From: Linanthus parryae
Lineage: Eukaryota > Streptophyta > Magnoliopsida > Ericales > Polemoniaceae
Direction of reading: 5' to 3'
Assembly (NCBI GenBank): GCA_023055425.1
Contig: JALGPY010000001.1
Span: 31,423,001-31,487,000 of the forward strand
DNA: 64,000 nucleotides
Under the pieces are notes generated by a model. That model saw nothing but the letters and a program-made list of their open reading frames with translations. It made no database searches and was not told the DNA's origin. Below are positions 43,656 through 55,503 of the stretch, one piece after another; position 1 is the first letter of the stretch, and every line of letters begins with the position of its first letter. The position numbers were made by a program, and so were the translations under genes.

Positions 43656-44840
43656 CTAATTTTCAAGAAGATCTTTGAGAAGCGAGTCTTCAGCTGACAG
43701 TTTGATGGAATTGGCAGCTAGTCGATCTAAGCGCTCTTTGTTGCTCTTGTGCTGCTTGGCAGCTTCCATGAACTCCTTAATGGCCTTGTTGAGTAATTCC
43801 ATCCGTGCCTTTAGAGCAGCATTCTCTAGATTGTAGTTGGCATAACCAAACTTTAGTTTCATGGAGTTGTTGACCTTAACTAATCTCTGTGTGAGAAAGT
43901 AAAGGTTCAACTTTCCCCCCGAGACTTGTTGAACGCAATAAGCTCTAGTCAGCAGGAATTGGGCGTTGGCAATAGAGGTAATGATCGCGGGAGTCATTTT
44001 GATTATGCTTTCCAATAGGCTTGTCATCTCCACGAGAAGATCTTCCCTGTCCTTAGGTGCTTGCTCCAAGACCCCTGAGAACGTGGTCGGATATGAAATG
44101 CGAACTTTCATGAGCCAATCCAAGCAAGTTTGACTTATACCTATATTTTTCATAGCGGGAATTGGTTATTCAATTATGAAGAATAGAGTATGCGCGTGGC
44201 AAAAATACATGTTTAAATATAATCTCAGCAGTTCTCAACGATCTGCCGAAGTGAAGGAATTAAAGCCACTGCTTGACCACCAGAGGTCGCTACTTCAGCC
44301 AGCTTTTGATCATCAAGAGCTTCGCGCGCGAAATACTCATCGAGGATCACATTGTTCTTTGAGTCGATACTGTCTCAATAGTTTGTGTGGCCCAGATCGT
44401 CCAAGGATTTTGAACAAAGAGTGTGTCTAGGTCAAAGCTAGGTGAAACACCCCCAAGGTGAGGTTCCCCCGCAGCCATGCCAGGAAGTGACAAGTTTTCA
44501 CTAAGTCCTTATGAAGACGCATCACTTCTTGAGGCATTTGGAGTCGGCACAAGTGAAGCGTTCCTTGCTGACACCTCAGTCGCGGCTATAGGAGTACTGG
44601 TCTTCGAGGTTGCATCTCGATGGGGATCGGTCATAACTACATCCTTGGTCCTTTCTCCTCCTGCTTCGTTTACACTTGGTACAGACTCTGGCGCTTCTGG
44701 CACACTTTCATGTGCGACGTGAGGTTGCGTTCCGGGAGTCGCAGCAATGTTAGCATTAACAGTGGGAGATTGAGTCCCTCATGTCCTAATCAAGTGCAAG
44801 ACCACCCATATTAGACTCGGGTTCACCCTCTTCTTCGTTA
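43656..44840 (-). pseudogene. Antisense gene aORF1 of element A, 3' exons
   Basis: The last exon (about 44140-43656) follows an acceptor AAATATAG and reads GISQTCLDWLMKVRISYPTT, then helical sequence ending EDSLLKDLLEN. This matches the last exon of aORF1 in B (GLKQADVDWLIQMRLSYPLS ... EDPLIKDLF) in position, splice phase and length. Upstream (44840-44450) is a Ser/Thr/Glu-rich exon (MPEAPESVPSVNEAGGERTK) equivalent to the acidic exons of B. It is cut at about 44870 by element F and continues at 50049. Confidence 0.75.
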
Positions 44841-44874
44841 GGTTACATGTGAAAGGGGAGTAAGCAGGTAGAAA

Positions 44875-46288
44875 TGCAATACAGATATTCTAGAAGGGGG
44901 GTTGAATAGAGTGTGCCAACTTTTTGTAAAACTTGCAAAGATTAGAATTTCTGTGACGAGTAATGAAGTTCAAGGCCTTGAAAACAGTTTCAAACCTTAG
45001 AAGTGAAATACAGTTTAAGTCAAAATCAGACAAGTCTTTTTCAAGGCCTTGAAAAGAGTTTCAAACCCTTGAAAACAAACTAGTATGAATGTTATGTAAA
45101 ACAGAGTATGAGAATGAAATGAACAATGCAAGTGACACAACATTTATTGAGTTCAGTCCACTTGGACCTACGTCTCTACCTCTGGGACCTTCTCCCTGCA
45201 GGATTTTCATCAAAAATTCTTATTAATCAAAAGCTAAGCCCTAGATCTCAAGCACAGAGATATGCATTACTCTGTTAGAGCTTGTGGTTCTCACTAACCT
45301 ATCTAGTACCTGCTCTAGCTAACTGATTAACTAAGAATTCTCTATTGTTCACTTTGATCAATCCTTGAAAATGAGAGCTAGAAGTACTACAAGAATGATA
45401 TACAAATTAAGTTTAGAGCAGAAGAACACTGGAAGTGGAACTGCAGTGAAAAATGCACAGATGTTCTGTGAGTTGGGTTGTGAGAATGATTAGGTTCTTT
45501 GATGCTTGTCAATCCTGAAATGTGTCTCTCTTTTTTCCCATTGATTGTTGTATCCAATGCTTCAAATTGAGCTCCATTTATACTGCTCAAAATATCAGCA
45601 AATCTTCCTGATTTTCAGCAACAAACTTCCTGTTTATTAGGCAACAATCTTTGACTTCTCCAACAGTCTTCCCAACTGATAGTTGATCAGAATCTTCAAA
45701 GATAATAAGCTGGTCTTGTCTTTAAATGTATTTAGAAGCTGTCATGAGTGTCTGATTGATCACAGAATAACATTCTCTCAATATTTCCTTTCCTGCAAAA
45801 TTGAGAAATAATAGAAAAATGAAAATCCGTAAAAATTATTTTTTTAGAATAAGGGAAATTGATGAAGCTAGAAACCGAAGATAGTTCACAAAAGAGTCTC
45901 TGAGAATATAAGAGACTTAGTAGGCAGGTTGGGAAACCAATCCTGCAAAATAGGAAATGAATTTTCCCTTCAAAACTAAGTCAAACAGGTTAATTAGATG
46001 AAGTATAAGTGAATCAAAAGCTCTTGTATATCATCATCAATTGATAAAAGATCAAACATAGGGACGAGAGAGTTAGAATAAGATCAGAAAGGCTTCTCCC
46101 CCTCAAATATGCATGCAGGTCAGACAGTTTCAAGGTTTTGAAAGTTGTTTCAAGGCCTTGAAATAGCCCTTCCATTTCAAGCCTGTGAAACTTCTGATTC
46201 AAGGCTTTGAAAACTGTTTCAAGGCCTTGAAATAATTTTGTATTTCAAGCCTGTGAAACACATAATAACTTACCTTCCTTACCTGACA
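44875..46288 (-). repeat. 3' LTR of element F
   Basis: On the - strand it runs from TGTCAGGTAAGG (46288), preceded by the polypurine tract TTTAGGGGGAG, to ATCTGTATTGCA (44875). It is 1414 bp. It carries several TTCAAGGCCTTGAAA palindromes at both ends. Confidence 0.8.
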
Positions 46289-46294
46289 CTCCCC

Positions 46295-48002
46295 CTAAAC
46301 CAATGCATATTTAATTAGCATGCCCAATTCCAGTCTTAGAGCTAAAAATCTTTCATCTGACCATGGTTTAGTGAATATAGCTGCAATTTGCATGTTAGTA
46401 GAACCAAATTCAAGAACAATATAACCTTTCTCATCATGATCTCTGTTGAAATGGTGTCTGACATCAATATGCTTGGTTCTTGAATGCTGAACTGGATTCT
46501 TTATTATTGATATTGCGCAAGTCATATCACATTTGATAGGTGTACTTCTAAAATCAATTCCAAGATCTCTCAAATGTTGAGCAATCCATAATACTTGTGA
46601 GCTACAGGCTCCAGCAGCTATGTATTCAGCTTCAGCTGTTTATAAAGAAACTGAGTTCTGTTTCTTGGAGTGCCAACTGATCAAGGAGAATCCTTTGAAT
46701 TGACAAGTTCCTGAAGTGCTTTTCCTATCAACTTTGTAACCTTCAAAGTCAGCATCTCTGTACTCTTTCACATTGACACTCTTACCAGATTCATCCTTAT
46801 CTAAGGACAGTGTAGAACTCATAGGGGTCTTGATTTCTTTGGATTGTGACATACTGTACTTGTTCAATAAATCCCTAGTGTACTTGCTCTGATGTTGAAA
46901 GATGACCTTCTTCATCTGATGTATTTAAAGTCCAAGGAAGAAGTTCAACTCTCTCGTCATGCTCATTTCAAATTCCTAGATCATTAGTAGCTCAAAATAA
47001 AATATCATCAACATAAATCTGAACCACAAGTAAATCTTTCTCATGAGTTTTTATGAAAATGGTCTTGTCTACTAATCCTCTTTTGAAATCATTTTCAAGT
47101 AAGAACTTTGACAATCTTTCATACCAAGCTCTTGGAGCTTGTTTCACACCATAAAGAGCGTTGTCAAGTTTGTAAACATGATATGGAAACTTGTCATTTT
47201 CAAAACCAGGAGGTTGTGCAACATAAACTTCCTCTTGCAAGTATCCATTCAAAAATGCACATTTCACATCCATCTCAAACAGTTTCATGTTCTTGTAATA
47301 TGCAAAGGCAAGTACAATTCTAATAGCTTCTAATCTGGAAACAGGAGCAAAAGTTTCATCATAATAAATACCTTCTTCTTGGTTGTATCCTTTAGCAACT
47401 AACCTTGCTTTGTTTCTGATCACTTTGCCATTTTCATCCAATTTGTTTCTGAACACCCATCTAGTACCAATGACAGACTGGTTTGTTGGTGGGGGATCTA
47501 GGTTCCACACCTTATTTCTTTCAAACTCATTGAGTTCACTTTGCATAGCTATAATCCAGTCTGCTTCTTGTAATGCTTCCTTCACAGTCTTAGGTTCTAC
47601 AAGATAAATAAAAGCATTAAAAGCACAAATATTCTTCAACTGTGATCTTGTTTGTGTACCAGTGGTTGGATCAGAGATGATGTTGTCAACTGGATGAGAT
47701 TGCAGGTATTTGAATCTCTTTCTTGGAGACCAGGTTTCAGGCTCTCCATATTGCTTCTCTGGTCTTGAAATAGTAGCCTGATCATTTATGTCTTTATTAT
47801 CATCCTTATCAATGCTTTGATCTCTATTTTCAAGACTTTGACACCTATTTTCAAGGTATTGAAAATGGCTTGTGTTTCCTTCTGAACCTTTCTTGAAGCT
47901 AAGAGAGTTTTCAACTTCCTCTTTTGATTCATGCTTGTTCAGATTCAAGTCTGCAAAACTTCCACTCAAAGAATCATCGTAACTTTCATCAAAAAATAAC
48001 AT
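46295..48002 (-). pseudogene. RT and RNase H of element F (broken)
   Basis: The open stretch 48002-46992 has a Ser/Asp-rich linker and then the copia RT ([83 protein letters not shown]). After a short frame break RT resumes at 46915. In 46915-46640 the sequence jumps from VNVKEYR straight to DADFEGYKVDRKSTSG. This is an in-frame loss of roughly 70-80 residues spanning the RT-RNase H junction. RNase H ends at 46573-46295 (RTKHIDVRHHFNRDH). A stop at about 46640 separates the two. Confidence 0.88.
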
Positions 48003-48199
48003 GTATACTTTTTTCGACCATCTTGGTTCTTTTATTATAAACTCTATAATCTTTGCTAGTCAGAGAGTAACCAAGAAAGATACATTCAACACTTCTTGCA
48101 TCAAACTTACCAAAGTTGTCCATTCCATTGTTGTGGATAAAACATGTCTATCCAAAGGGCTTGAAATATGAAATCTTTGGCATTCTCCCTTTGAATAAT

Positions 48200-49122
48200 T
48201 CATAGGGGGTCTTCTTCAGGATAGATCTGATCAAGCACCTGTTCAAAATATATATATTTTGCTGTATTCACAGCTTCTGCCCAATAGTGTTTTGGCAGCT
48301 TGCTTTCTAAAAGCATTGTTCTTGACATATCTTCAAGAGTCATGTTCTTTCTTTCAACAACTCCATTTTGTTGAGGATTTCTAGGAGCAGAGAAATTGTA
48401 AGAGATACCATGCTTATCACAGAACAAATCAAATTCTAATTGATCAAACTCTCTACCATGATCACTTCTGATTGAAGCAATAGGTAGGTTTTTCAAGGTT
48501 TGAAGTTCTCTGAAAAGCTTTGAAAATTCATAGAGGGCTTCAGATTTTTCTTTAAGAAACATAACCCAAGTAAATCTAGAATAGTCATCTACAATAACTA
48601 GCATATACTCCTTACCTTTTGGAGTTGGAGTCCTCATAGGACCACAGAGATCCAAGTAAGTAATTAAATAGGTCTAGTAGTACTTACAAACTTCTTTGTC
48701 TTGAATGAGCTTCTGGTCTGCTTACCCAGAGCACAGGCTTTGCATATTTCATCATCTTTGAACTTAATGGATGGTAATCCTCTTACTAGATCTTTGGAGA
48801 TCAATTGTTCAAGGTATGCAAGCTAATGTGACCAATTTTTCTGTGCCAAAGCTTTGAATCCTCTTTCAAGGCCTTAAGGCACTTCAAGCTTTCACCTGCA
48901 ACTTTGTTAGTCTAAAAAGTATAAACATTGTTTGATCTAGAGGCTGTGAGAATGCAATTGCCTGATTTCTCATTCTGCACCACACGCTTCTCTTTATCAA
49001 AGATAACTTTATTACCATTATCACAAAGCTGAGATACACTAAGCAGGTTAAATTTCAAGCCATCAACTAGATATACATCATAAATTGAATTTTCAGAATA
49101 TGTACCAACTTTACCAATATCA
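48200..49122 (-). pseudogene. Integrase of element F with pre-integrase remnant
   Basis: The integrase core (48655-48200) has MDLCGPMRTPTPKGKEYMLV, SIRSDHGREFDQ and NPQQNGVVERKN, so Asp, Asp and Glu of the triad are visible. Upstream (about 48990-48690) the zinc-binding pre-integrase domain is readable with stops (LWHRKIGHISLHTL, CKACALGKQTRSSF). The part nearest 49122 (YSENSIYDVYLVDGLKFNLL) is the end of the protease segment. The sequence then passes directly into LTR. Confidence 0.85.
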
Positions 49123-49127
49123 AAAGC

Positions 49128-50048
49128 GAAGCCCTAGATCTCAAGCACAGAGATATGCCTTACTCTGTTAGATCTTGTGGTTATCACTAACCTATCTAAA
49201 ACCTGCTCTAGCTAACTGATTAACTAATAATTATCTATTGTTCACTTTGATCAATCCTTGAAAATGAGAGATAGAAGTAATACAATAATGATATACAAAT
49301 TAAGTTCAGAACAGAAGAACACTGGAAGTGGAACTGTATTGAAAATGCAGTGATCTTCTGTGAGTTGGATTGTGAGAATGATGTGCTTCTTTGATGCTTG
49401 TCAATGCTGAAATGTGTCTCTCTATTTTCCCATTGAGCGTTTTATGAAATGCTTGAAATTTGAACTCCATTTATACTTCTCAAAAGATCAGCAAATCTTC
49501 CTGATTTTCAGCAACGAACTTGCTGTTTATTAGGCAACAATCTTTGACTTCTCCAACAGTCTTCCCAACGGATAGTTGATCTAAATCTTCAAAGATAATA
49601 AGTTGATATTTTCTTTATATGTATTGAGAAGCTGTTATGAGTGTCTGATTGATCACAGAATCACATTTTCTCAATATTTCCTTTCTTGCAAAACGCGTTT
49701 TAGGAAGCCGATCCTGCAAAATATAAAATGAATTTTCCCTCCAAAACTAAGTCAAACAGGTTAATTAGATGAATTATAAGTGAATCAAAAGCTTTTTTAT
49801 TTCATCATCAATTGATAACAGATCAAATATAGGGATGAGAGAGTTAGAATAAGATCAGAAAGGCTTAGAAAAACTCCCCCTCAAATATGCATACATGTCA
49901 TACAATTTCAAGGCTTTGAATGTTGTTTCAAGGCCTTGAAATAGATCTGCTATTTCAAGCCTGTGAAACATAAGATTCAAGGCTTTGAAAACTATTTCAA
50001 GGCCTTGAAAAACCTTTGTTTTTCAAGCCTGTGAAACCTGTGAACTTA
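49128..50048 (-). repeat. 5' LTR of element F (truncated)
   Basis: It corresponds to 45238-46265 of the other LTR, with an internal loss of ~100 bp near 49693. It lacks the 3'-terminal ~360 bp (R-U5 side), which should lie between it and the leader. Confidence 0.8.
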
Positions 50049-51039
50049 CAAAATATTTTGAGTTGGAGCTCTTGAAGTTCCCACCTCGTCAGCAACCTCA
50101 ACTCGCTCAACCATTTCAAGAGGGGTTTCAGTTGGCAAAGTAGTTACAGGAGAAACACTTGAGGGAGCTTCAGATGTTAAAGGTGCATTTTGCTCAGAAG
50201 CATCAACTCTTGGGAAGGTTTCCTCCACTCTTTCTTTAGCGCTTCGCTCGGAAGTTGGAGGTGCGTTTTGCTTAGAAACATCAACTCTGAGGAGGGTCTC
50301 CTCCTCCCTCTCTTCAGCACTTTGTTCTCGCTCTTATTGAAGTGCTTCCTCCTCTTTCTCTTGCTCAATGATGAGATTGAGGCTCTCGCTCTCAGGATCA
50401 ACCACTTCCATGCCAGGTCCTTGCGGAGCAACTGCAGGCTCTTCAGTGCTAGGCTCTTGAGGTGCGACCTCAGCCCTTCCCAAAGCCATTTCTTCTGGAC
50501 TATCCTAGTTAGCCTCAAAGACGGATTGGGGAACAACGACGGCACTATGCAGCTTGGTGGGGCTCTCTCACCAATGGTTATGCGTCTGTTTCAAAGGAAA
50601 GTTTCACAATTAAACCTAGATGAAAATCAATCATGAAAGCTGAGAGGGCTGTGATGACAAGACCCACTCTTTCCGCTCTCATATGGGATATCTGCGCGAA
50701 GGTTAGCGTCAATTCCTTTGGATTTTGCATGACCTGATGAAGTGCAGAATGAATCACTACTATGGCGCGAGGGAAATATGAAGCACGATGATGCTAAGGA
50801 GGTGGATTTACCTAGGATTCCCCACACTGATCCCTTAACCATCTGCGAATATCATATCTAGATATCCCATGATATAATGCGTGCAAGACAAGTTCGTGGT
50901 GCGATAAAGCAAATTTAAAGATCGTACCTTCTTCATCCTCATCTCCAGTAAGGTCTTGGAAGGCCATTTGCGCTTGTCGCATTTAGGTAGTAGTCGAACG
51001 CGTTTTCTGCACTTGGCTTTTAGCCGGGCGTGAGGAAGG
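50049..51039 (-). pseudogene. Antisense gene aORF1 of element A, middle exons
   Basis: Read on the - strand there is an acidic, Ser/Glu-rich coding region with frame breaks. It has EESV/EET-rich parts, an in-tandem repeat of about 75 bp (about 50175-50330) giving LRVDVSKQNAPPTSE and FPRVDASEQNAPLTSE, and near 51039-50930 MAFQDLTGDEDEEG. It fits the position of exons 3-4 of aORF1 in B (DDDTETISG, EEIACGKQG). It is flanked by element F on the left and element D on the right. The five bases 51035-51039, GAAGG, are the D duplication. Confidence 0.6.
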
Positions 51040-52470
51040 TGTTGGAATAGATGCCCTAGAGGCAATCTAGTTTAGTATGAATTTGTATATGGCTAGAAAT
51101 TCATTTATTATTTATTGGATATTTAATATAATGAAGTCCTTAGATTTACAATTGTGTTGTTTATCTTAAATATCCCTAGTCAAGTATAATGATTAATGGG
51201 ACAATCATCTATAGACTAGTATGGGGTTGGATTGATATGGAGATATCACGATCCTACACATAGGTGTGCATTACGGAATGTTGCACTGGATTGACCCATC
51301 TCCGAGAAGGCTACATACATGTTATGTTGAGTCACAAGTGCTTCTCGCGGTGCAATGGTATTGTCATCCTTAGACTTGAAGTCACTAGATATTCTAGTTG
51401 TGGATCATTGTGATCTTGGTAGCGTTAAACGCTACACCGTGACTGGGTAGTTATAAAGGCGTGTACTGGATACAATGAGAAGCAAGCTTAGAGATCGTAG
51501 TGGACGTAGAGAGGATTTGCCCCTCCCACATAACGGGAGCAAATATCCTAGGCCACTCGAGGGATAGTGCTTATAGAATGTCTGGCCAGACTCAAATAAA
51601 TCAATATAGGATATTGATGTTATTTGCACGAATAAGGCTATTCCCATAGATCGAGAAACTATGGATTGGATATACGAGTGTGACTTGTATGTCTCGTGTC
51701 CAATCCGGATATGGAGGCAAAGGGATGAGACAATTACTTGTACAAAGGTTGTCAAGATGACTATTCTATTAGTTGGCTAGAATGGATGTTTTGCTAGAAA
51801 CCGCTCCATATTAGCAAATAGTTGCTACCAACTAGATAGAACCTATGGGGTCACACGCTATATAGAGTTGAACTAGATTTGGGTATTAATTAATTGGATT
51901 AATTAATTAAAAGGATCACTTTGCAAAACCTTGCAAACTTAGTAGGGACTAATTTGCAAGGAAGGGACTAAATTGAATTCTAGTTGGACTAGAATAAGTC
52001 CTTTAGGTAGTTAACAAGGAGTTGTTGGACTATATAAAGGACCCTCCTTCCTTCCTTCCTCATAACTTATGCTCATTTGTGAACATAACAAGAGTGGGAG
52101 AGAACAAAAGGAGAGAGAGCAAGCAACAAGGAGGCCGACCCGACCCCCTTGCCGCCGCCCTCACCCCGTCGGCCAAAAAGAGGGCCGAAGCCCCTCTTTT
52201 GTCTCGTTTTGCGTGATTCCTTCATCCTCTTCCTAATCCGGGCTAGCACCAAGGAGTTTGGGAGATCTAGGATCAACTCTAGGCGTGGATCAACTATAGA
52301 GAACGTGACATTATTCGCGTTTGAAGTCATCAAGGAGAACCCAAAGGTGTGTTTATGATTTCTTACCTTTACTATCGTTATGCATCTAGACTTGTGATCC
52401 TTGGAGGGTTTTGCATGGTGATTTGTTTGATTATGCTTCCGTTGCGCGATCCATGAATCAAAACCCTACA
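51040..52470 (+). repeat. 5' LTR of element D
   Basis: It starts TGTTGGAATAGATGCC and ends AAACCCTACA. A TATATAAAGG box at 52031-52040 is followed by the CT-rich start of the transcript region. Open frames inside it recur unchanged in the 3' LTR and are not genes. Confidence 0.95.
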
Positions 52471-52471
52471 G

Positions 52472-52484
52472 TGGTATCAGAGCC
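52472..52484 (+). other. Primer-binding site of element D
   Basis: TGGTATCAGAGCC, one base after the LTR. It is complementary to the 3' end of initiator tRNA-Met, the standard primer of plant copia elements. Confidence 0.92.
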
Positions 52485-54153
52485 ACAGGTCATAGAGCAT
52501 AAACGTAGTTTATGTGTTACATTCTTGTTGTTTTACACCTTAATTTGATTGTTTATCGCGTAAAACAAGACAAATCAAGCATGGGATGCAATTTGTCAAT
52601 AATTACTCATAACAAGATCCAATTTTTGCATTGGATGCATGAATTGGTGAGTTTGAGAAATTTTAGGATCTTAGATCTAGGGTTTGGGCATCCTTGGGGA
52701 AGAAGGAGTTCTCCCAAAACAAGGAAACAACCAAACTTGGGCTCCAAGCAAGGGAGTTGTTTTGGAAACAACCCCCAAGAGGAGGTTCGGCCCCCCTAGG
52801 GACCGCCCCCTTGCTTGCCGCCCAAGCTTGGCCGCCCTAAGGGGCCGGGCGGCCCTAACCCGCGGGCCTAGCTTGCGGGTTTTGGGCCGGGCCGGCCCTA
52901 GGGCCTTGTGGTTCACTTTAATGGGCCCGGGCAATTGGATTGTTGGGCCCATGGACCGTTTTAACCCTAGAAATCCTAAAATCATTTAAAATTGACCAAG
53001 CGCGTTAAAATTGGATTTTAACTGTTTATGTGCAAATCGCATGGTGATTGGATATGGCCTTAGGATGTGGTTTGATGTGGATGTTTAATTTTGTGGTTTG
53101 GTTTTACGGCCTGCGAGCTGATCAATTAATTGTAATAATTAATTAGGGTTTTATGGCCTGCGTGCCATTTTTTCCTCAACTTGTGAGATTTATTTTATTT
53201 AGTATAGATATTAGTTAGCACTAGATAAAGTAGATTGTTAGCCAAGATTGGAGAAAAAAGAAGCCCAAAGCCAAAGAAGTCACAAAAGATGGAGCATGGA
53301 GCATGGAGCAATCCACAAGACTATGAAGGATGGACCAAAAGATCAAGACGCATGGAGATGTGTTTGCTTAGGGTTCATAGATAATTCCATTGGCTTGGAA
53401 TTATCTTAGTCTAGAAAAGGCCATATCCACATCACGTTTAATTTCTGTTATGTGGTTGTTTATTTATTGTCTTATTATTTGTGCGGTTGGTGTATGGATG
53501 ATGCATGCAATTAGGATAATAAGATAATTAGACAACCCGGATCTATTATTTGGAGTTGTGCCGAAACTCAAATAGATAGATTAGTTGATACTGATCAACA
53601 AAACAATTAAAAATTGAATTTAAAATCCCTCAAATTTTAAATATTGTGTTCTTGCCTTCTCGTTATTTAAACACTCATTATCATCATTATTTATCAAGTT
53701 CGTGCGTGCCAAAGCATGGCGACTTGGTTCATAATGATGGAATGCGATGGCACGTAACAATGTGCAATTGTTTAGATAAGAGGTTGAACACAACTAGGCT
53801 ATTAATTTGATTAAGAAACCTAGAGGCAATCAATTGGGATTATCCATATGGATGGATAAATAAGGAGTTATTTGCCCGATTGAACCAAGAGTTGCATATG
53901 GAATGCAATTGGAATTGTTCCTACCTAAAGTAGTCAAATTATGGGTGACTTGCCAAAGCAAGCTCATAAGGAGATGAAAGATGGATCTTGGCCCACTAGA
54001 AAATATAAGGATATTTTCCGCATTAATATCTTGAGGGTTATTAATCCGTAGAAAAATAGTGGGAGCTATATTTAATAAACTAGCCATTATTAAATATAGT
54101 CAAAAATTCACAAATACTAAAACTTGCGTATTTTCCTTTTTGTAGAATTCCAA
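52485..54153 (+). other. Non-coding leader of element D
   Basis: A 1.7 kb untranslated leader with a GC-rich stretch (about 52780-52930, many GGCC and CCCGGG-like words that could fold strongly) followed by AT-rich DNA. The open frames over the GC-rich part on both strands are by-products of its composition. Confidence 0.75.
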
Positions 54154-55503
54154 ATGGCAAACAACTCATCGAGTTCACAACATTCCGTACGATCTGTCCT
54201 TGAGAAGGACAAGCTCTCTGGAACCAACTTTCTTGATTGGTACAGAAACTTGAGAATTGTTCTCAAGCAAGAGAAGAAACTGTACGCAATAGAGGAGCAT
54301 GTTCCAGAAGGTCCAGAGAACCAGACAACTTCTGCCTTAAAGGCGTATCAAAAGCGTGTTGATGACGCTAATGATACGGCCTGCTTTATGCTTTGCACCA
54401 TGACTTCTGAGCTTCAGAAGCAACACGAAAACATGAATGCTGTCGATATGATCGAACATCTAAAGCAGCTCTTCCAAGAGCAGGCGAGGGTAGAGAGGTA
54501 TGAGGTCTCAAAGGCACTGTTCAAATGTCATCTGGCAGAAGGGAACCCGGTGGGACCCCATGTACTCCGAATGATCGGGTACTTGGAGAATCTCGCCCGG
54601 CTTGGGTTCCCGGTCGGCCAAGAGTTGGCAACCGATCTCGTGTTGCAATCGTTGCCCGAGAGTTATGGACAGTTCATTATGAACTATAACATGAACGAGA
54701 TCGTTAAACCACTGCCAGATTTGCTCAACATGTTGAGGACGGCGGAACAGAGCATCAACAAGGGTAAGGGCAAGGCCATTATGATGGTGCAGAAAGGAAA
54801 GGGCAAAAGGTTTGCCTCTTCCTCCAAGGGCAAAGGCAAGTCAGTTGCCAAGTCCAAGGAACAAGCCCTTAAGCCTGTTGGTGGCATTGCCAAGGTCGTG
54901 ACTAAGGGTGAATGTCACTACTGTAGTCAGCCTGGACACTGGAGGAGGAACTGCCCAAAATATCTGGAGGACAAGAGGCTTGGAATAGTGATTCCACCAC
55001 CACCAGGTATTTTTGTTGTAGATGTCAATTTAACTGTCTCTACATCAATGGTATTAGATACTGGATGTGGATCTCATATTTGTCGAAATATGCAGGATCT
55101 AAAGAGAAGTAAGAGATTGGCTAAAGGGGAGGTAGATCTGCGCGTTGGGAATGGAGCAAAGGTTGCTGCGTTGGCCATAGGCGTGTGCGAGCTATCTCTG
55201 CCTTCAGGATTAGTTTTAGAATTAAATAATTGCTATTTTGTGCCTGCTATGAGCAGAAACATTATTTCTATTTCTTGTTTGGACAAGGATGGTTTTATTA
55301 TTTCAATAAAGAACAATTGTTGTTCCTTTTATTTGAATAATATTCACTATTTTAGTGCGCAATTATTTAATGGACTTTATGTCCTTGATCTAAGCAATCC
55401 TGTCTACAACATTAATACCAAGCGGATTAAAATAAATGATTTAAATCCTGCTTATTTATGGCATTGTCGTTTAGGCCATATAAATGAGAAACGTGTATCT
55501 TGA
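54154..55503 (+). pseudogene. gag and protease of element D
   Basis: The start ATG at 54154 (MANNSSSSQHSVRSVLEKDK) is preferred over an in-frame ATG 30 bases upstream. Gag has the NFLDWYRNLRI motif, a Lys/Gly-rich segment, and the zinc knuckle CHYCSQPGHWRRNC near residue 270. The protease loop is VLDTGCGSHIC near residue 305, and the pre-integrase domain begins at LWHCRLGHI. The frame is intact to a TGA at 55501-55503, an Arg-to-stop change (CGA to TGA). Gag and protease could still be made. Confidence 0.9.

Larger units (their letters stand above)
44875..50048 (-). mobile_element. SIRE/Maximus-type Ty1/copia element 'F', gag-less
   Basis: F has two LTR copies (44875-46288 and 49128-50048) in the same orientation and a - strand pol between them. 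The right-hand (5') LTR is joined directly to the middle of pol, with the end of the LTR, the leader, gag and protease missing. The terminal ~20 bases of the right LTR also differ, so no target duplication could be confirmed. The left flank is AGAAA. The insertion interrupts aORF1 of A. Confidence 0.8.

Noticed and set aside
51432..51755. A 107-codon - strand frame found identically at 58433-58756
   Set aside because: It is duplicated only because it lies in both LTRs of element D. It has no recognisable protein features.
52472..52484. TGGTATCAGAGCC as part of a tRNA gene
   Set aside because: There is no tRNA fold around it. It is the primer-binding site next to an LTR.
52677..52989. Overlapping 100-codon frames on both strands
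   Set aside because: They lie in the GC-rich leader of element D, where stop codons are rare by composition.
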